DNA from: Ralstonia sp. NFACC01
Lineage (GTDB): Bacteria; Pseudomonadota; Gammaproteobacteria; Burkholderiales; Burkholderiaceae
DNA length: 64,000 nt
Direction: 5' to 3'
Assembly: GCF_900115545.1 (NCBI RefSeq)
Contig: NZ_FOWV01000003.1
Location: forward strand, 186,001 to 250,000
This document shows positions 1 through 8,739 of this stretch, one piece after another; position 1 is the stretch's first letter; each line of letters begins with the position of its first letter. The translations under genes and the position numbers were made by a program. The notes under the pieces are model-generated. The model saw only the letters and a program-made list of their open reading frames with translations. It searched no databases and was not told the origin of the DNA.

Positions 1-159
1 GGTCAGGACGGTTACGGCTATACCGTCTTCGGCAAGGTGGTTGATGGCACCGACACCATCGACAAGATCAAGGCGGTGGAAACCACCACGAAGTTCCCGC
101 ACCAGAATGTGCCTGTGAAGCCGATCCTGATTGAATCGGCCACCGTCGTCTCCAAATAA
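1..159 (+). CDS. ppiA: Peptidylprolyl isomerase, cyclophilin type (C-terminal part)
   Basis: Only the last 52 codons are in the window, open from base 1 and ending with TAA at 157-159. The visible peptide contains the [19 protein letters not shown] stretch typical of the C-terminal half of bacterial cyclophilins. Cyclophilins catalyse cis-trans isomerisation of X-Pro bonds. The gene lies 29 bp before a second, complete cyclophilin gene, an order seen in beta-proteobacteria where the first copy (PpiA) is usually periplasmic. The signal peptide is outside the window, so export cannot be checked, and the PpiA assignment rests on the order of the two genes. Confidence 0.85.
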   Translation, partial: GQDGYGYTVFGKVVDGTDTIDKIKAVETTTKFPHQNVPVKPILIESATVVSK

Positions 160-188
160 CGCTTTTTGCCCCACCCAAGGAATTCACC

Positions 189-695
189 ATGACCCAAGTC
201 AAGCTGCACACCAACCACGGCGACATCACCCTGGCCCTGGACGCCGAGAAGGCACCCAAGTCGGTCGCCAACTTCGTCGCCTATGTAAAGGATGGCCATT
301 ACAACGGCACGGTGTTCCACCGCGTCATCAAAGGCTTCATGATCCAGGGCGGCGGCTTTGAGCCGGGCGAGAAGATGAACCAGAAGCCCACCAAGGCTCC
401 GATCGACAACGAAGCCAACAACGGCCTGAAGAACGAGCGCGGGGCCATTGCCATGGCACGCACCAACGATCCGCACTCGGCCACGGCGCAGTTCTTCATC
501 AACACGGTCGACAACGACTTCCTGAACCACACGTCGCCGACGCCGCAAGGCTGGGGCTACGCCGTGTTCGGCAAAGTGACCGAAGGCATGGACGTCGTCG
601 ACAAGATCCGCTCGGTGCGCACGGGCAACCGTGGCTTCCACCAGGACGTGCCGATGGAAGACGTGATCATCGAAAGCGCTGAAGTGATCGAATGA
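189..695 (+). CDS. ppiB: Peptidylprolyl isomerase B (cytoplasmic cyclophilin)
   Basis: The 168-aa protein is a single cyclophilin domain with no signal peptide. It shows the expected blocks: [14 protein letters not shown] (about residues 38-51) with the active-site Arg-Phe-Met-Gln residues, [13 protein letters not shown] (about 95-107) and the C-terminal [18 protein letters not shown]. An AAGGA ribosome binding site at 177-181 precedes the ATG. Its length matches cytoplasmic PpiB (E. coli 164 aa). The stop codon overlaps the lpxH start in an ATGA, suggesting translational coupling. Confidence 0.95.
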   Translation: MTQVKLHTNHGDITLALDAEKAPKSVANFVAYVKDGHYNGTVFHRVIKGFMIQGGGFEPGEKMNQKPTKAPIDNEANNGLKNERGAIAMARTNDPHSATAQFFINTVDNDFLNHTSPTPQGWGYAVFGKVTEGMDVVDKIRSVRTGNRGFHQDVPMEDVIIESAEVIE

Positions 696-1510
696 TTGAC
701 GCAGCGCACGCCTCACAGGCATCCGCGCTGAAGACACCGGTCCGGGTTTCCGGGCCGGTGTTTTTTATTTCGGATCTGCACCTGACGGCCAGCATGCCGG
801 CCACCGCCGCCGCGTTCGAGCGCTTCCTGCGCACGCGCGCCCGCGAGGCCCGCACGCTCGTCATCCTGGGTGACTTCTTCGAATACTGGGTCGGCGATGA
901 AGAATTGGCTGATCCGTTCCACCAGCACATCGCCAACCTGCTCGCTGAAGTTGCAGCGGGCGGCACGCGCGTGCTGTTCATGCACGGCAATCGCGACTTC
1001 CTGCTCGGCAAGCGTTTCTTGAAGGCTGCGCACGCTACGCTGCTACCTGATCCCACCGTGCTGGAAGCGGATGATGGCCAGCGCATCGTGCTCGCCCACG
1101 GCGACGCCCTCTGCACGCGCGACACGGCCTACATGCGTTTTCGCCACTGGACGCGCAAGCGCTGGGTGCAGCGGATATTCCTGACGATGCCGCTGCGCTG
1201 GCGGCTGAAGATCGCTCAAAAGATGCGCGCAGAGAGCGAAGCTGGCCGCGCCATGTCCGCCAACGTAGCGGGCGAACCCCGCGCCGCGGCGATGATGGGC
1301 GACGTCGCACCCGAAGCGGTAGACGCGTTGCTCAAGGCATCCAATACATCCACGCTCATCCACGGCCACACGCACCGCCCGCAATTGCATCACGAGCCGA
1401 GGGGCAGCCGCTGGGTACTTTCCGACTGGGATTTCGATCAGGCGCAACCGCGCGGCAGTTTTCTGAAACTGCAAGACGGCGCGCTCACGGTCGAGCAAGT
1501 GACGACATAA
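692..1510 (+). CDS. lpxH: UDP-2,3-diacylglucosamine diphosphatase LpxH
   Basis: LpxH hydrolyses UDP-2,3-diacylglucosamine to lipid X and UMP, the fourth step of lipid A synthesis, at the inner membrane. The 272-aa protein carries the calcineurin-like metal motifs in order: FISDLHL (about residues 25-31), [12 protein letters not shown] (about 58-69), HGNRDF, HGDALC and HGHTHRP near residue 226. It is about 20 residues longer at the N terminus than E. coli LpxH. The ATG at 692 overlaps the ppiB stop (ATGA), the only plausible start besides GTG at 758. An intrinsic terminator hairpin (734-766) lies within codons 15-25, so expression appears to need read-through. Confidence 0.93.
   Translation: MIDAAHASQASALKTPVRVSGPVFFISDLHLTASMPATAAAFERFLRTRAREARTLVILGDFFEYWVGDEELADPFHQHIANLLAEVAAGGTRVLFMHGNRDFLLGKRFLKAAHATLLPDPTVLEADDGQRIVLAHGDALCTRDTAYMRFRHWTRKRWVQRIFLTMPLRWRLKIAQKMRAESEAGRAMSANVAGEPRAAAMMGDVAPEAVDALLKASNTSTLIHGHTHRPQLHHEPRGSRWVLSDWDFDQAQPRGSFLKLQDGALTVEQVTT
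734..766 (+). terminator. Intrinsic terminator inside the lpxH 5' coding region
   Basis: A 12-bp stem pairs 734-745 with 750-761, containing one T-G wobble and a 4-base GTTT loop. It is followed by a run of T residues (TTTTT then ATTT). Shape and T tract are those of a strong Rho-independent terminator. It sits about 40 bp after the ppiB stop codon and inside codons 15-25 of lpxH. Ribosomes starting at 692 would cover it and prevent folding. Confidence 0.75.
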
Positions 1511-1532
1511 GCTGTCGCCACCGGCCCTTTGC

Positions 1533-2279
1533 TTACTTGAGCATCCGCTTCAGCTCGCTCGCATCGAACGGATCGTTCGGCGAGTTCTCCAGGTGCGCGC
1601 CCAGTCGATCAAGCGCAGAAAGAATCGACTCGATACGCTCCTGCTGAAGCTCGCTGTGGTCGATCAGCCGCTTGAGCGCCAGCGATACCGGATCATCCGC
1701 ATCCGGCGTAATGCCATACGCGGAAAACTCCTGCTTGAGCGCGGACCGGGCCTCGGTAGCGACATCGCGTTCGATGATGCGCGCCGGAATGCCAACCGCC
1801 GTTGCGCCCGGCGCCACCGGCTTAAGCACGACCGCGTTGGACCCAACACGCGCGCCATCTCCGATGACAAAACCGCCGAGCACCTTGGCGCCCGCGCTCA
1901 CCACCACGCCCTTGCCGAGCGTCGGGTGCCGCTTGGCCCCCTTGTAGAGCGACGTGCCGCCCAGCGTGACGCCCTGGTAGATCGTGCAGTCGTCACCGAT
2001 CTCGGCCGTCTCGCCGATCACGACACCCATGCCGTGGTCGATGAACACGCGCCGGCCAATTGTCGCGCCGGGGTGGATCTCGATGCCGGTGAGGAAGCGG
2101 CCAAGGTGCGAGAACCACCGCCCCAGCAATCGGAACCCGCCGTGCCAACACGCATGGGCAACCCGGTGGACGATGATGGCGTGAAGACCTGGGTAGCAGG
2201 TCAGCACTTCCCAGCGGCTGCGTGCGGCCGGGTCTCGCTCCATGATGGCGCCGATATCTTCGCGAATGCGTGTGAACAT
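1533..2279 (-). CDS. cysE: Serine O-acetyltransferase
   Basis: CysE transfers acetyl from acetyl-CoA to L-serine, giving O-acetylserine for cysteine synthesis. The 248-aa protein has an N-terminal helical part (residues 1-65), then the left-handed beta-helix with hexapeptide repeats including [18 protein letters not shown] and [19 protein letters not shown], whose His and Gly residues form the active site. A charged C-terminal extension follows the helix ([20 protein letters not shown]). It is shorter than E. coli CysE (273 aa) because the N-terminal helical domain is reduced. The ATG at 2279 is the only good start. A 17-bp inverted repeat lies 51 bp upstream. Confidence 0.95.
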   Translation of the reverse strand: MFTRIREDIGAIMERDPAARSRWEVLTCYPGLHAIIVHRVAHACWHGGFRLLGRWFSHLGRFLTGIEIHPGATIGRRVFIDHGMGVVIGETAEIGDDCTIYQGVTLGGTSLYKGAKRHPTLGKGVVVSAGAKVLGGFVIGDGARVGSNAVVLKPVAPGATAVGIPARIIERDVATEARSALKQEFSAYGITPDADDPVSLALKRLIDHSELQQERIESILSALDRLGAHLENSPNDPFDASELKRMLK

Positions 2280-2330
2280 CTTGAGGTGTGTGGATCGTTA
2301 TATCTATATGCGCAACGCGCTGAGGGCAGT

Positions 2331-2347
2331 GTAAGGCATTGCCTTAC
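2331..2347. promoter_or_regulatory. Inverted repeat upstream of cysE
   Basis: GTAAGGC-ATT-GCCTTAC is a perfect 7-bp inverted repeat with a 3-base centre, 51-68 bp upstream of the cysE start and downstream of trmJ. It has no T tract on the minus strand, so it is not a good trmJ terminator and fits a dimeric repressor or activator site better. The protein that would bind it is not known. Confidence 0.4.
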
Positions 2348-2426
2348 CGCGCTGCGGCAAGGGTTTTAACCAGACATGCGGGGGATGCCGCCCCGCTTGC
2401 TCAACAACGGGCGGCTTTCAGGGCGG

Positions 2427-3275
2427 TCAGCGACAGTCGTCGGCTGCGCCGGTGGGCGGCGTGGCTGCTTCGGCGTGGCGGCCGAGCATACGCTTGGCGA
2501 TCCCGCGCAGGATGTTGACCTCTTCGGCCTCCAACTGCGTGCGGGCAAACAGACGCCGCAGGCGCGGCATCAGCTTTTTCGGCTGGGCGGGGTCGAGAAA
2601 ACCGATCTCAACAAGGCCCTGCTCCAAATGTTCGAACATCCCGTCGATCTGCTCGGCGGTGGCCGGTTCGCCAACAAAGCCGACGCCCTCCATGCGGGTG
2701 TCCCCCGTGCCAGTGCCGGCCAGCAGCGCCATACGCACTTCGTACGCAATCAACTGCACCGCCTGCGACAGGTTCAGCGAGGCATACGCCGGGTTGGCTG
2801 GAATGTGCGTGACCACATGGCAGCGCTCCACCACCTCGTTGGGCAACCCGAACCGCTCATTGCCGAAGACGAAGGCGACGGTGGTGTCCGGCGCGGCCAA
2901 CAGTGCGGCCACTTCTTCTGCAGCGGCACGCGGGCCGATGCGGCGCGGCCCGAATTCGCGCGGGCGGGCGGTGAGCGCAATGGTGAGCGAGGCACCGACC
3001 AGCGCCTCGCCAATGTCGTCGACCACGCGGGCGGCGGCCAGCACATCATCGGCGCCGCTTGCCATGGCAACGGCATCGGTGTGACATTGGGCGTCCGCCT
3101 CGCGGGGGCGTACGAGCACGAAGCTGCCGGGCTCGCCGAACCCCATCGTCTTGAGCGCACGTGCCGTGGAGCCGACATTGCCGGGGTGGCTGGTCTCGAC
3201 CAGCACGAAACGACACCGCGCGGCGCGCTGGCGCAGCGTTTCCGGGTCGGTAGGAGTTGTGTTCGACGTGCTCAT
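2427..3275 (-). CDS. trmJ: tRNA (cytidine/uridine-2'-O-)-methyltransferase TrmJ
   Basis: The protein belongs to the SpoU/TrmH SPOUT family of 2'-O-ribose methyltransferases; TrmJ modifies position 32 of several tRNAs. The SPOUT motifs are NVGSTARALKTMGF near the N terminus, FVFGNERFGLPNEVVERC in the middle and NLSQAVQLIAYEVR near residue 165, which form the trefoil-knot AdoMet site. The ATG at 3275 (MSTSNTT) gives 282 aa; the reading frame stays open to 3326, but the extra Pro/Ala-rich residues do not look conserved. A C-terminal helical extension (about 200-260) matches TrmJ rather than shorter TrmL. It is divergent from suhB. Confidence 0.88.
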   Translation of the reverse strand: MSTSNTTPTDPETLRQRAARCRFVLVETSHPGNVGSTARALKTMGFGEPGSFVLVRPREADAQCHTDAVAMASGADDVLAAARVVDDIGEALVGASLTIALTARPREFGPRRIGPRAAAEEVAALLAAPDTTVAFVFGNERFGLPNEVVERCHVVTHIPANPAYASLNLSQAVQLIAYEVRMALLAGTGTGDTRMEGVGFVGEPATAEQIDGMFEHLEQGLVEIGFLDPAQPKKLMPRLRRLFARTQLEAEEVNILRGIAKRMLGRHAEAATPPTGAADDCR

Positions 3276-3375
3276 TGGCGCAATTCGCGGGGCGCCTGGG
3301 GCGGGGTTCATATACAATACGGCCACTCTTTTGACGGCGGGCAGGATCGCGAGATTGGCCCGCCGCTCGTTCTTC

Positions 3376-3381
3376 TACAAT
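3376..3381 (+). promoter_or_regulatory. Possible suhB -10 element
   Basis: TACAAT at 3376-3381 lies about 65 bp before the suhB ATG in the trmJ/suhB divergent region. A TTGGCC at 3355-3360 is spaced only 15 bp away, so the -35 assignment is weak. A second TACAAT occurs at 3313-3318. Confidence 0.3.
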
Positions 3382-3445
3382 TCGTTGTGTTGTTTCGCCT
3401 GCGGCCGCTTCCGAAAAATCGGCGCGCCAGGCGCGGAGATCCCAC

Positions 3446-4258
3446 ATGCATCCGATGCTCAATATCGCCGTCCGGGCTGCTCGCAAGGCCGGCACCGTCA
3501 TCAACCGCGCGTCCTTCGACGTCGATAGCCTGCGCACCGAGCGCAAACAACACAACGATTTCGTCACCGAAGTCGACCGCGCAGCTGAAGCGGCGATCAT
3601 CGAAGTCATCAAGACTGCCTACCCCGATCACGCGATTCTAGCGGAAGAGTCCGGCCAATCCTGGGCCGACGGCGAAACCGCCAGCGAAAACGTCTGGGTG
3701 ATCGACCCGCTGGACGGCACGACCAACTTCATCCACGGCTTCCCGCAATATGGCGTCTCGATCGCACTGATGCAGCGTGGCGTCGTCACCCAGGCCGTGG
3801 TGTACGACCCGACGCGCGACGAACTATTCACCGCCTCCAAGGGCGCCGGCGCGTTCCTGAACAACCGCCGCATCCGCGTCACGCGCCGCGACAAACTGGC
3901 CGACTGCCTGATCGGGACGGGCTTCCCGTACCGCGATCTGGAAGGCCTGTACGACTACACCCGTCTGTTTGCGACCATGACGGAAAACTGCGCTGGCCTG
4001 CGTCGCCCCGGCGCCGCCGCACTGGACCTCGCCTACGTTGCCTGCGGCCGCCTCGACGGTTTCTTCGAGCAGGGCCTGAGCAAATGGGACATGGCCGCCG
4101 GCTCGCTGCTCGTGACGGAATCGGGCGGTCTGGTGGGCAACTACACCGGCGAATCTGGCTACCTTGACCAGGGTGAAATCCTGGCGGGCAACCCTAAGGC
4201 CTTCGTGCAGATGATCAAGATCACCTCGCCGTTCTCGCGGTCGAAGGCTGAGGCTTGA
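3446..4258 (+). CDS. suhB: Inositol-1-monophosphatase family protein SuhB
   Basis: This 270-aa Mg-dependent phosphatase dephosphorylates inositol monophosphates; in E. coli SuhB also joins the ribosomal-RNA antitermination complex. Signature motifs are AILAEESG (about 63-70), the metal-binding [16 protein letters not shown] (about 85-100) and [15 protein letters not shown] near residue 215. The ATG at 3446 has GGAG 8 bases upstream, and the [16 protein letters not shown] start is the usual one for this family. It is monocistronic: a bidirectional terminator follows at 4284-4312. Confidence 0.95.
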   Translation: MHPMLNIAVRAARKAGTVINRASFDVDSLRTERKQHNDFVTEVDRAAEAAIIEVIKTAYPDHAILAEESGQSWADGETASENVWVIDPLDGTTNFIHGFPQYGVSIALMQRGVVTQAVVYDPTRDELFTASKGAGAFLNNRRIRVTRRDKLADCLIGTGFPYRDLEGLYDYTRLFATMTENCAGLRRPGAAALDLAYVACGRLDGFFEQGLSKWDMAAGSLLVTESGGLVGNYTGESGYLDQGEILAGNPKAFVQMIKITSPFSRSKAEA

Positions 4259-4283
4259 TCGCTGCCAACCGGTAGCTGCCAAT

Positions 4284-4312
4284 AAAAAAGCCCGCGCGAA
4301 GCGGGCTTTTTT
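4284..4312. terminator. Bidirectional intrinsic terminator between suhB and the lipoprotein genes
   Basis: The arms AAAAAAGCCCGC and GCGGGCTTTTTT flank a 5-base GCGAA loop. A runs on the left and T runs on the right let it act on both suhB (plus) and the convergent lipoprotein operon (minus). Confidence 0.92.
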
Positions 4313-4320
4313 CTTCCAGC

Positions 4321-4779
4321 TTACTTCTTGGCGACCGGCGGCTGATTGGGCGCAAAGCTCAACGACGGCAGTTCGGCCTGTGCCTTTTCCGGGGTTTCAA
4401 GCTCTGGCACCACGCGGCCGACAATCAGACCCAGCGACGGCGACGTGCGCACGTACTTTGTCTCACCGGCGTCCAGTGCGAAGCTCAGCGTCTTCTCGGT
4501 CTCGGTGGCTGTTGACACGACATACTTGCCAGCCGGACGGTCAACGAAGAAGAAGCCGCCCGGTTTGGATTGGCCAATCACTTCGCTGTTCAGCTTGATG
4601 TCCGGCTGCAGTGCCGCGCCGATCAGCGACGACGAGCGGAAGAAGTACACGCGTCCCTCATCCTGCTTGAGCGTCGGAATCGACGAAGCCATCTCGGAAT
4701 ACTTCACGCCTGACGCGCAACCCGCCATCAGAACGGTGATACCGATGGCCGAAGCCAATGCGCGCAAAACTCCCTTCAT
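4321..4779 (-). CDS. DUF2846-type lipoprotein
   Basis: The 152-aa protein starts with a lipoprotein signal (hydrophobic residues 5-19, lipobox MAGC with Cys21). The mature part contains GRVYFFRSSSLIGAALQPDIKLN and GGFFFVDRPAGKYVVSTATE, a beta-rich pattern that I associate with DUF2846 proteins. No catalytic motif is visible and the molecular role is unknown; an envelope location is inferred from the signal. The ATG overlaps the stop of the upstream lipoprotein gene in ATGA, so the two are translated as a unit. It ends at the bidirectional terminator shared with suhB. Confidence 0.75.
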   Translation of the reverse strand: MKGVLRALASAIGITVLMAGCASGVKYSEMASSIPTLKQDEGRVYFFRSSSLIGAALQPDIKLNSEVIGQSKPGGFFFVDRPAGKYVVSTATETEKTLSFALDAGETKYVRTSPSLGLIVGRVVPELETPEKAQAELPSLSFAPNQPPVAKK

Positions 4780-5171
4780 TTTGATTCTCCTGTTGTGATG
4801 GATACAGCTGTGGAAAGCGGGGAGTACGCCTGCTCGCCGGGCAGGTAAAACCCGACCAGACGTTGACTGGCAATCACGAGGTAGGCTTCGTGAACCTGCC
4901 GGCCTTCAATGGTGAAGATCGTACCGACTGGGCGGTAGACAGCGCCTTGCGACAGCGTCCCCACGCGCTGCCAGTTGGAGCCGGCCGCAAGCGTGCGCGT
5001 ATAGCCGGTCTCCAGGCGGATCTCCGTTGCCGATTTCAGTTGAATCCGCGATGGACCCGTCGCGTTGTCGGTGGACAGCATGGCTGGCGCGGTAGATATC
5101 ATCGGCGCGCACGCGCTCAGGCAAGCCATGGCAATGCACGCCACGGCCCAATGCAGCATTGGCTTTCGCAC
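4776..5171 (-). CDS. Small predicted lipoprotein, unknown function
   Basis: The frame is open further upstream, but a GTG at 5171 with GGAGG five bases before it gives 131 aa beginning VRKPMLHWAVACIAMACLSAC. That is a proper lipoprotein signal: basic start, hydrophobic core, lipobox LSAC with Cys21. ATG at 5159 is the alternative but sits 14 bases from the same ribosome binding site. The mature part is short and beta-rich, with GTIFTIEGRQVHEAYLVI, and I do not recognise a family. It precedes and overlaps the DUF2846-type gene by 4 bp, so the products may act together in the envelope. Confidence 0.65.
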   Translation of the reverse strand: MRKPMLHWAVACIAMACLSACAPMISTAPAMLSTDNATGPSRIQLKSATEIRLETGYTRTLAAGSNWQRVGTLSQGAVYRPVGTIFTIEGRQVHEAYLVIASQRLVGFYLPGEQAYSPLSTAVSITTGESK

Positions 5172-5509
5172 AACTCCCTCCAGAATCTTTTTATCGGTAC
5201 CGAGGCGGCACTCTGTGGGGAGCGATCTTAATGAGATGACGTGACACTGACATCCCCTCAAACCGGGTTTTTCGTGGGGGTTGCAATGCACGTTGCTAAC
5301 AACCGATATAAGCGACGCTTAGTCCGCAGGTTAACGCCGCGCCGCCGAGGCCTTTCGTGTTGCGCGCGGAGGAGTCCGCCACCGAGGCATCGCCAAGCGT
5401 GGGGCCCAAGGCGCTAATGTCGCAAGACAAACCCTCGCCAGCCGCACGGCTTTTGCGAGCCGCGCCCCTCATTCACAATGTGCTTCGCCTCCAACCGTCA
5501 TCGCCTGCC
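5172..5509. other. 338-bp intergenic region, no gene recognised
   Basis: This region separates the minus-strand lipoprotein pair from the plus-strand amidotransferase and must hold divergent promoters. I see no convincing -35/-10 pair. A short GC hairpin (AAACCGGGTTT, around 5259-5269) and an open frame on the plus strand from 5357 are visible, but the frame lacks a ribosome binding site and family-like sequence before the ATG at 5510. Confidence 0.5.
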
Positions 5510-6214
5510 ATGAAAACCGCCCTCGCCCTGCGCCACGTTCCGTTCGAACATCTCGGCATCCTGCAGCCGCTGCTGGAAGGGCGCGGCTACACCGTTCGCA
5601 CCGTGGACGTGGGCGTGCAGCCCGTGCCCACAGACGACATGGCCGCGGCCGATTTGCTGATCGTGCTGGGCGGGCCAATCGGCGCATATGACGATGCAAC
5701 GTATCCGTTCGTGGGCGATGAAGCCGCCGCCATTGCGCGGCGACTGGCCGCACGCAAGCCGTTGCTTGGGATCTGCCTGGGGGCGCAGTTGATGGCGCGG
5801 GCACTGGGCGCGGCGGTCAAGCCGATGGGCGTGAAGGAGATCGGCTTTGCGCCCATCACGCTCACGGCCGAAGGGGCAGACTCGCCGCTCGCGCCGCTCG
5901 CAGACGGCACGCCGGTGCTGCACTGGCACGGCGACCGGTACGACTTGCCGCCGGGCGCGCGGCGGCTGGCATTCACGACAGTTTGCGCAGAGCAGGCCTT
6001 CGCCATTGGCAACCACGCCCTGGGGCTGCAATTCCATCTGGAGGCAAATCTGGAGGAGCTGGAAGCGTGGCTAATCGGGCATGCGGCGGAACTCGGTGCG
6101 GCAGGCATCGACCCACGCGCGCTGCGTACGCAAGTGCCGGCGATTGCGGGGCGCCTGTCGCAACGCGCGCGCGAAGTCTTCAACGCCTGGCTGGATCGCG
6201 CGGAGGCTGCATGA
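5510..6214 (+). CDS. Class I glutamine amidotransferase-like protein
   Basis: The 234-aa protein is a free-standing triad glutaminase domain. The nucleophile elbow is LGICLGAQLMARALG (about residues 84-98, Cys in GICLG) and the catalytic His is in LGLQFHLEANLEE near residue 170; LGGPIGAYDD near residue 50 forms the oxyanion region. No synthetase domain is fused, so the acceptor of the ammonia is unknown; similar proteins are annotated as GMP-synthase-like or gamma-glutamyl hydrolases. The frame extends upstream to 5357, but MKTALALRHV at 5510 fits the family start. Its stop overlaps the MOSC gene start. Confidence 0.85.
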   Translation: MKTALALRHVPFEHLGILQPLLEGRGYTVRTVDVGVQPVPTDDMAAADLLIVLGGPIGAYDDATYPFVGDEAAAIARRLAARKPLLGICLGAQLMARALGAAVKPMGVKEIGFAPITLTAEGADSPLAPLADGTPVLHWHGDRYDLPPGARRLAFTTVCAEQAFAIGNHALGLQFHLEANLEELEAWLIGHAAELGAAGIDPRALRTQVPAIAGRLSQRAREVFNAWLDRAEAA

Positions 6215-6915
6215 CGCTGCCCGACCCCATCCGCATCGATGCCCTCCTCACCGGGCGCGCTGTCGACTACACGCGCCCTGGCTCGCGCAGCGCCATCGAT
6301 AAGCGCCCCGTGAGCGGCGTGGTGAAGGTGGACATCAACGGCATTGTCGGTGACGAGCAAGGCGATCTGCGTGTGCACGGCGGCCCCGACAAGGCGATTC
6401 ACCACTACCCGTTCGACCACTACGCGGTTTGGCAAGCGGACATCGGCGCGCAGCCCGTGCTCGCACAGCCCGGCGCCTTTGGCGAGAACCTGAGCACGAC
6501 GGGCATCACCGAAGTGGACATCTGCGTGGGTGATCGCCTGCGAGCGGGCAGCGTAGTGCTGGAAGTGTCGCAACTGCGTCAGCCGTGCTGGAAGCTGAAC
6601 GACCGTTTCAATGCGCGCGACATGGCACGCCGGGTGCAAAACACAGGGCGCACGGGTTGGTACTACCGGGTGTTGGAAGGCGGCACACTGCGCGCGGGCG
6701 ATGCGCTCGAATGGCTCGAGCGCCCATGGCCGCAATGGCCGCTAGCGCGCGTGCTCGACGTGCTTTACCGCAACATGCTCGATCGTGCAGCGCTGGCCGA
6801 CATGCTGACGCTGCCGCTCACGCCGTCATGGCGGAAACTTGTTGAGGGTCGCCTCGCACGCGGCGAGGTGGAAAGCTGGGCCAAACGCATCGATGGCCCA
6901 GCACTTGATGCCTGA
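6211..6915 (+). CDS. MOSC domain-containing protein (YiiM-like)
   Basis: The 234-aa protein matches the YiiM-type MOSC fold: the MOSC core spans about residues 25-165 with GDEQGDLRVHGGPDKAIHHYP, GAFGENLSTTGITE and the conserved cysteine in LRQPCWKL (near residue 130). A C-terminal helical extension with WPLARVLDVLYRN follows, as in YiiM. MOSC proteins handle molybdenum cofactor-bound sulfur or reduce N-hydroxylated bases; YiiM acts on 6-N-hydroxylaminopurine in E. coli. It starts within the stop codon of the amidotransferase gene (ATGA), so the two form an operon. Confidence 0.88.
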   Translation: MTLPDPIRIDALLTGRAVDYTRPGSRSAIDKRPVSGVVKVDINGIVGDEQGDLRVHGGPDKAIHHYPFDHYAVWQADIGAQPVLAQPGAFGENLSTTGITEVDICVGDRLRAGSVVLEVSQLRQPCWKLNDRFNARDMARRVQNTGRTGWYYRVLEGGTLRAGDALEWLERPWPQWPLARVLDVLYRNMLDRAALADMLTLPLTPSWRKLVEGRLARGEVESWAKRIDGPALDA

Positions 6916-6927
6916 GCTCTCAACCGA

Positions 6928-8739
6928 TCAGAACGTTTCCCAATCGGCGTCGGAACCGCCACTGGCCACGGCCAGAGGTTGCTTGCGGGCAGGAGCAGAA
7001 ACGGCAGTGGCAGGCGCGACCGGCGCAGACGCCGCTGGCTGAGCAGCGACCTTCGCTTCAGGCTTGCGCGCAACCGCGCGCGCGGGCTTGGCGGCGCTAA
7101 CTGACTTTGCCGCGGCCTTGGCAGCGGGCTTGGCGACCTTCTCAAGTTTCTGCGCGGCCGTCGCAGGGGTCTCTGCCCCGTCCAACCGGAACTGCGACAC
7201 CACCTGCGAGAGGTTCTGCGCCTGTTCTTCGAGCGATTGCGCGGCGGCAGCCGCCTGCTCGACCAGCGCGGCGTTCTGCTGCGTCACCTGCTCCATCTCT
7301 GTTACGGCCTGGCCGATCTGCAGGATGCCCTGCGTCTGCTCGGCCGATGCCGAAGCAATGTCTTCAACGATATTGGCGACGCGGCGTACGGCCTCAACCG
7401 TCTCGGTAATGGTCTCGCCGGCCTGCGCGACTTGCGTGTGGCCCGCTTGCACGCGCGATACCGAATCGTCGATCAGCGTCTTGATTTCCTTGGCAGCGGC
7501 AGCACTGCGCTGAGCCAGCGCGCGCACCTCGCCAGCCACCACGGCAAAGCCGCGGCCCTGCTCGCCAGCGCGAGCGGCTTCCACGGCAGCGTTGAGGGCC
7601 AGGATGTTGGTCTGGAACGCAATGCCATCAATCACGCCGATGATGTCGGCCATCTTGCGCGAGCCCGCGCTGATATCGTCCATAGTGGCCACCACGCCGC
7701 GCACCACGTCGCCGCCGCGCGAAGCCAGGTCAGCCGCGTTCGACGCCAGCGCGCTGGCTTGGCGAGCGTTCTCGGAATTGTTGGTGACGGTGGAGGTCAT
7801 CTGCTCCATGCTGGCGGCGGTCTTCTCCAGCGAGGCCGACTGCTGCTCGGTACGCGAGGACAGATCAAGGTTGCCGCTGGCGATTTCGTGCGCGCCGGTG
7901 TTGACCGAATCCGAGCTGTTACGCACCTGACGCACGGTGTTCACCAAGCTCTCGCGCATGCGGCCCACGGCAGCCAGCAGGCTGCCCAGCTCATTGCGCC
8001 CACCCGTTTTGACGTGAACGGCCAAATCGCCTTCGGCCACGCGACTGAGTACAGTCACCGCTTCGTTGAGCGGCGTGATCACGAAGGCCTTGAGGCCGTA
8101 GAACACCACCACGATCAACGCGAGCGCCATGGCGATACCGAGCGCGACGAACTTCAGGATCGTTTCATAGCGCGAGCGGCCATTGTCAGCCTCGTCCTTG
8201 GACAGCTTCTTGACGAGCTGCTGGAAATTCTCGATCTGCACCGACCAGGCCGCACCGGTATCGGTCACGTCCTTGTAGTTGATCGGGGCATAGGCTGCGG
8301 CATCACCGGCGCGCAGGGCCGCAAGGGCGCGCTGCACGGCTTCGATGTGCGTCTGTGCGGCCTGGACGATTGCCTGGCGCAGCGACTCGTCAACACCTTC
8401 GATGGGCGGCGCATTCTTGAACGCCTCCACCTGTTCGATGGACTTCTTCAAGCCTTTCTCCGAGCTAGCCAGCGCAGCCGTCTTGGCCGTTTCATCCATG
8501 TTCTCGCGCAACACGCTGTACAAGCGCGACATGCCGGTGCGCGCGCGCTGCATGTCCTTGTACGCGTCATTCAACAGCATGCTGCGGTCGGAAATCTCAT
8601 GCACGCGCTCGGTGGCAGCGTTGGTGGTGCGCAAAGCCAGCACACCCACCGCCGCCCCGACCACGATCATCAGTGCAAAGGTGATCAGAATCGCCAGCAG
8701 GCCAGCGCGCACGCTGGTGTTCTTCAAAATGCGGTCCAT
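6928..8739 (-). CDS. Methyl-accepting chemotaxis protein (4HB-type sensor)
   Basis: The 603-aa chemoreceptor has TM1 (about 11-33), a helical periplasmic ligand domain of four-helix-bundle type (about 35-190), TM2 (about 193-213), HAMP (about 215-268) and the long cytoplasmic signalling hairpin with [31 protein letters not shown] split by its tip. The C-terminal tail is Ala/Lys/Pro-rich and ends in DADWETF, a tether for the methyltransferase CheR or CheB. ATG at 8739 is preceded by GGAGA four bases away; an upstream in-frame start lacks this. It lies 74 bp downstream of another chemoreceptor gene, probably in one transcript. Confidence 0.92.
   Translation of the reverse strand: MDRILKNTSVRAGLLAILITFALMIVVGAAVGVLALRTTNAATERVHEISDRSMLLNDAYKDMQRARTGMSRLYSVLRENMDETAKTAALASSEKGLKKSIEQVEAFKNAPPIEGVDESLRQAIVQAAQTHIEAVQRALAALRAGDAAAYAPINYKDVTDTGAAWSVQIENFQQLVKKLSKDEADNGRSRYETILKFVALGIAMALALIVVVFYGLKAFVITPLNEAVTVLSRVAEGDLAVHVKTGGRNELGSLLAAVGRMRESLVNTVRQVRNSSDSVNTGAHEIASGNLDLSSRTEQQSASLEKTAASMEQMTSTVTNNSENARQASALASNAADLASRGGDVVRGVVATMDDISAGSRKMADIIGVIDGIAFQTNILALNAAVEAARAGEQGRGFAVVAGEVRALAQRSAAAAKEIKTLIDDSVSRVQAGHTQVAQAGETITETVEAVRRVANIVEDIASASAEQTQGILQIGQAVTEMEQVTQQNAALVEQAAAAAQSLEEQAQNLSQVVSQFRLDGAETPATAAQKLEKVAKPAAKAAAKSVSAAKPARAVARKPEAKVAAQPAASAPVAPATAVSAPARKQPLAVASGGSDADWETF

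Noticed and set aside
2378-2396. GCGGGG/CCCCGC hairpin downstream of trmJ
   Set aside because: No T tract on the minus strand; not a convincing terminator.
2376-3641. 421-codon plus-strand frame over trmJ and suhB
   Set aside because: It crosses two real genes and their divergent promoter region; shadow.
5357-5509. In-frame extension before the amidotransferase
   Set aside because: No ribosome binding site at 5357 and no conserved sequence; ATG at 5510 is better.
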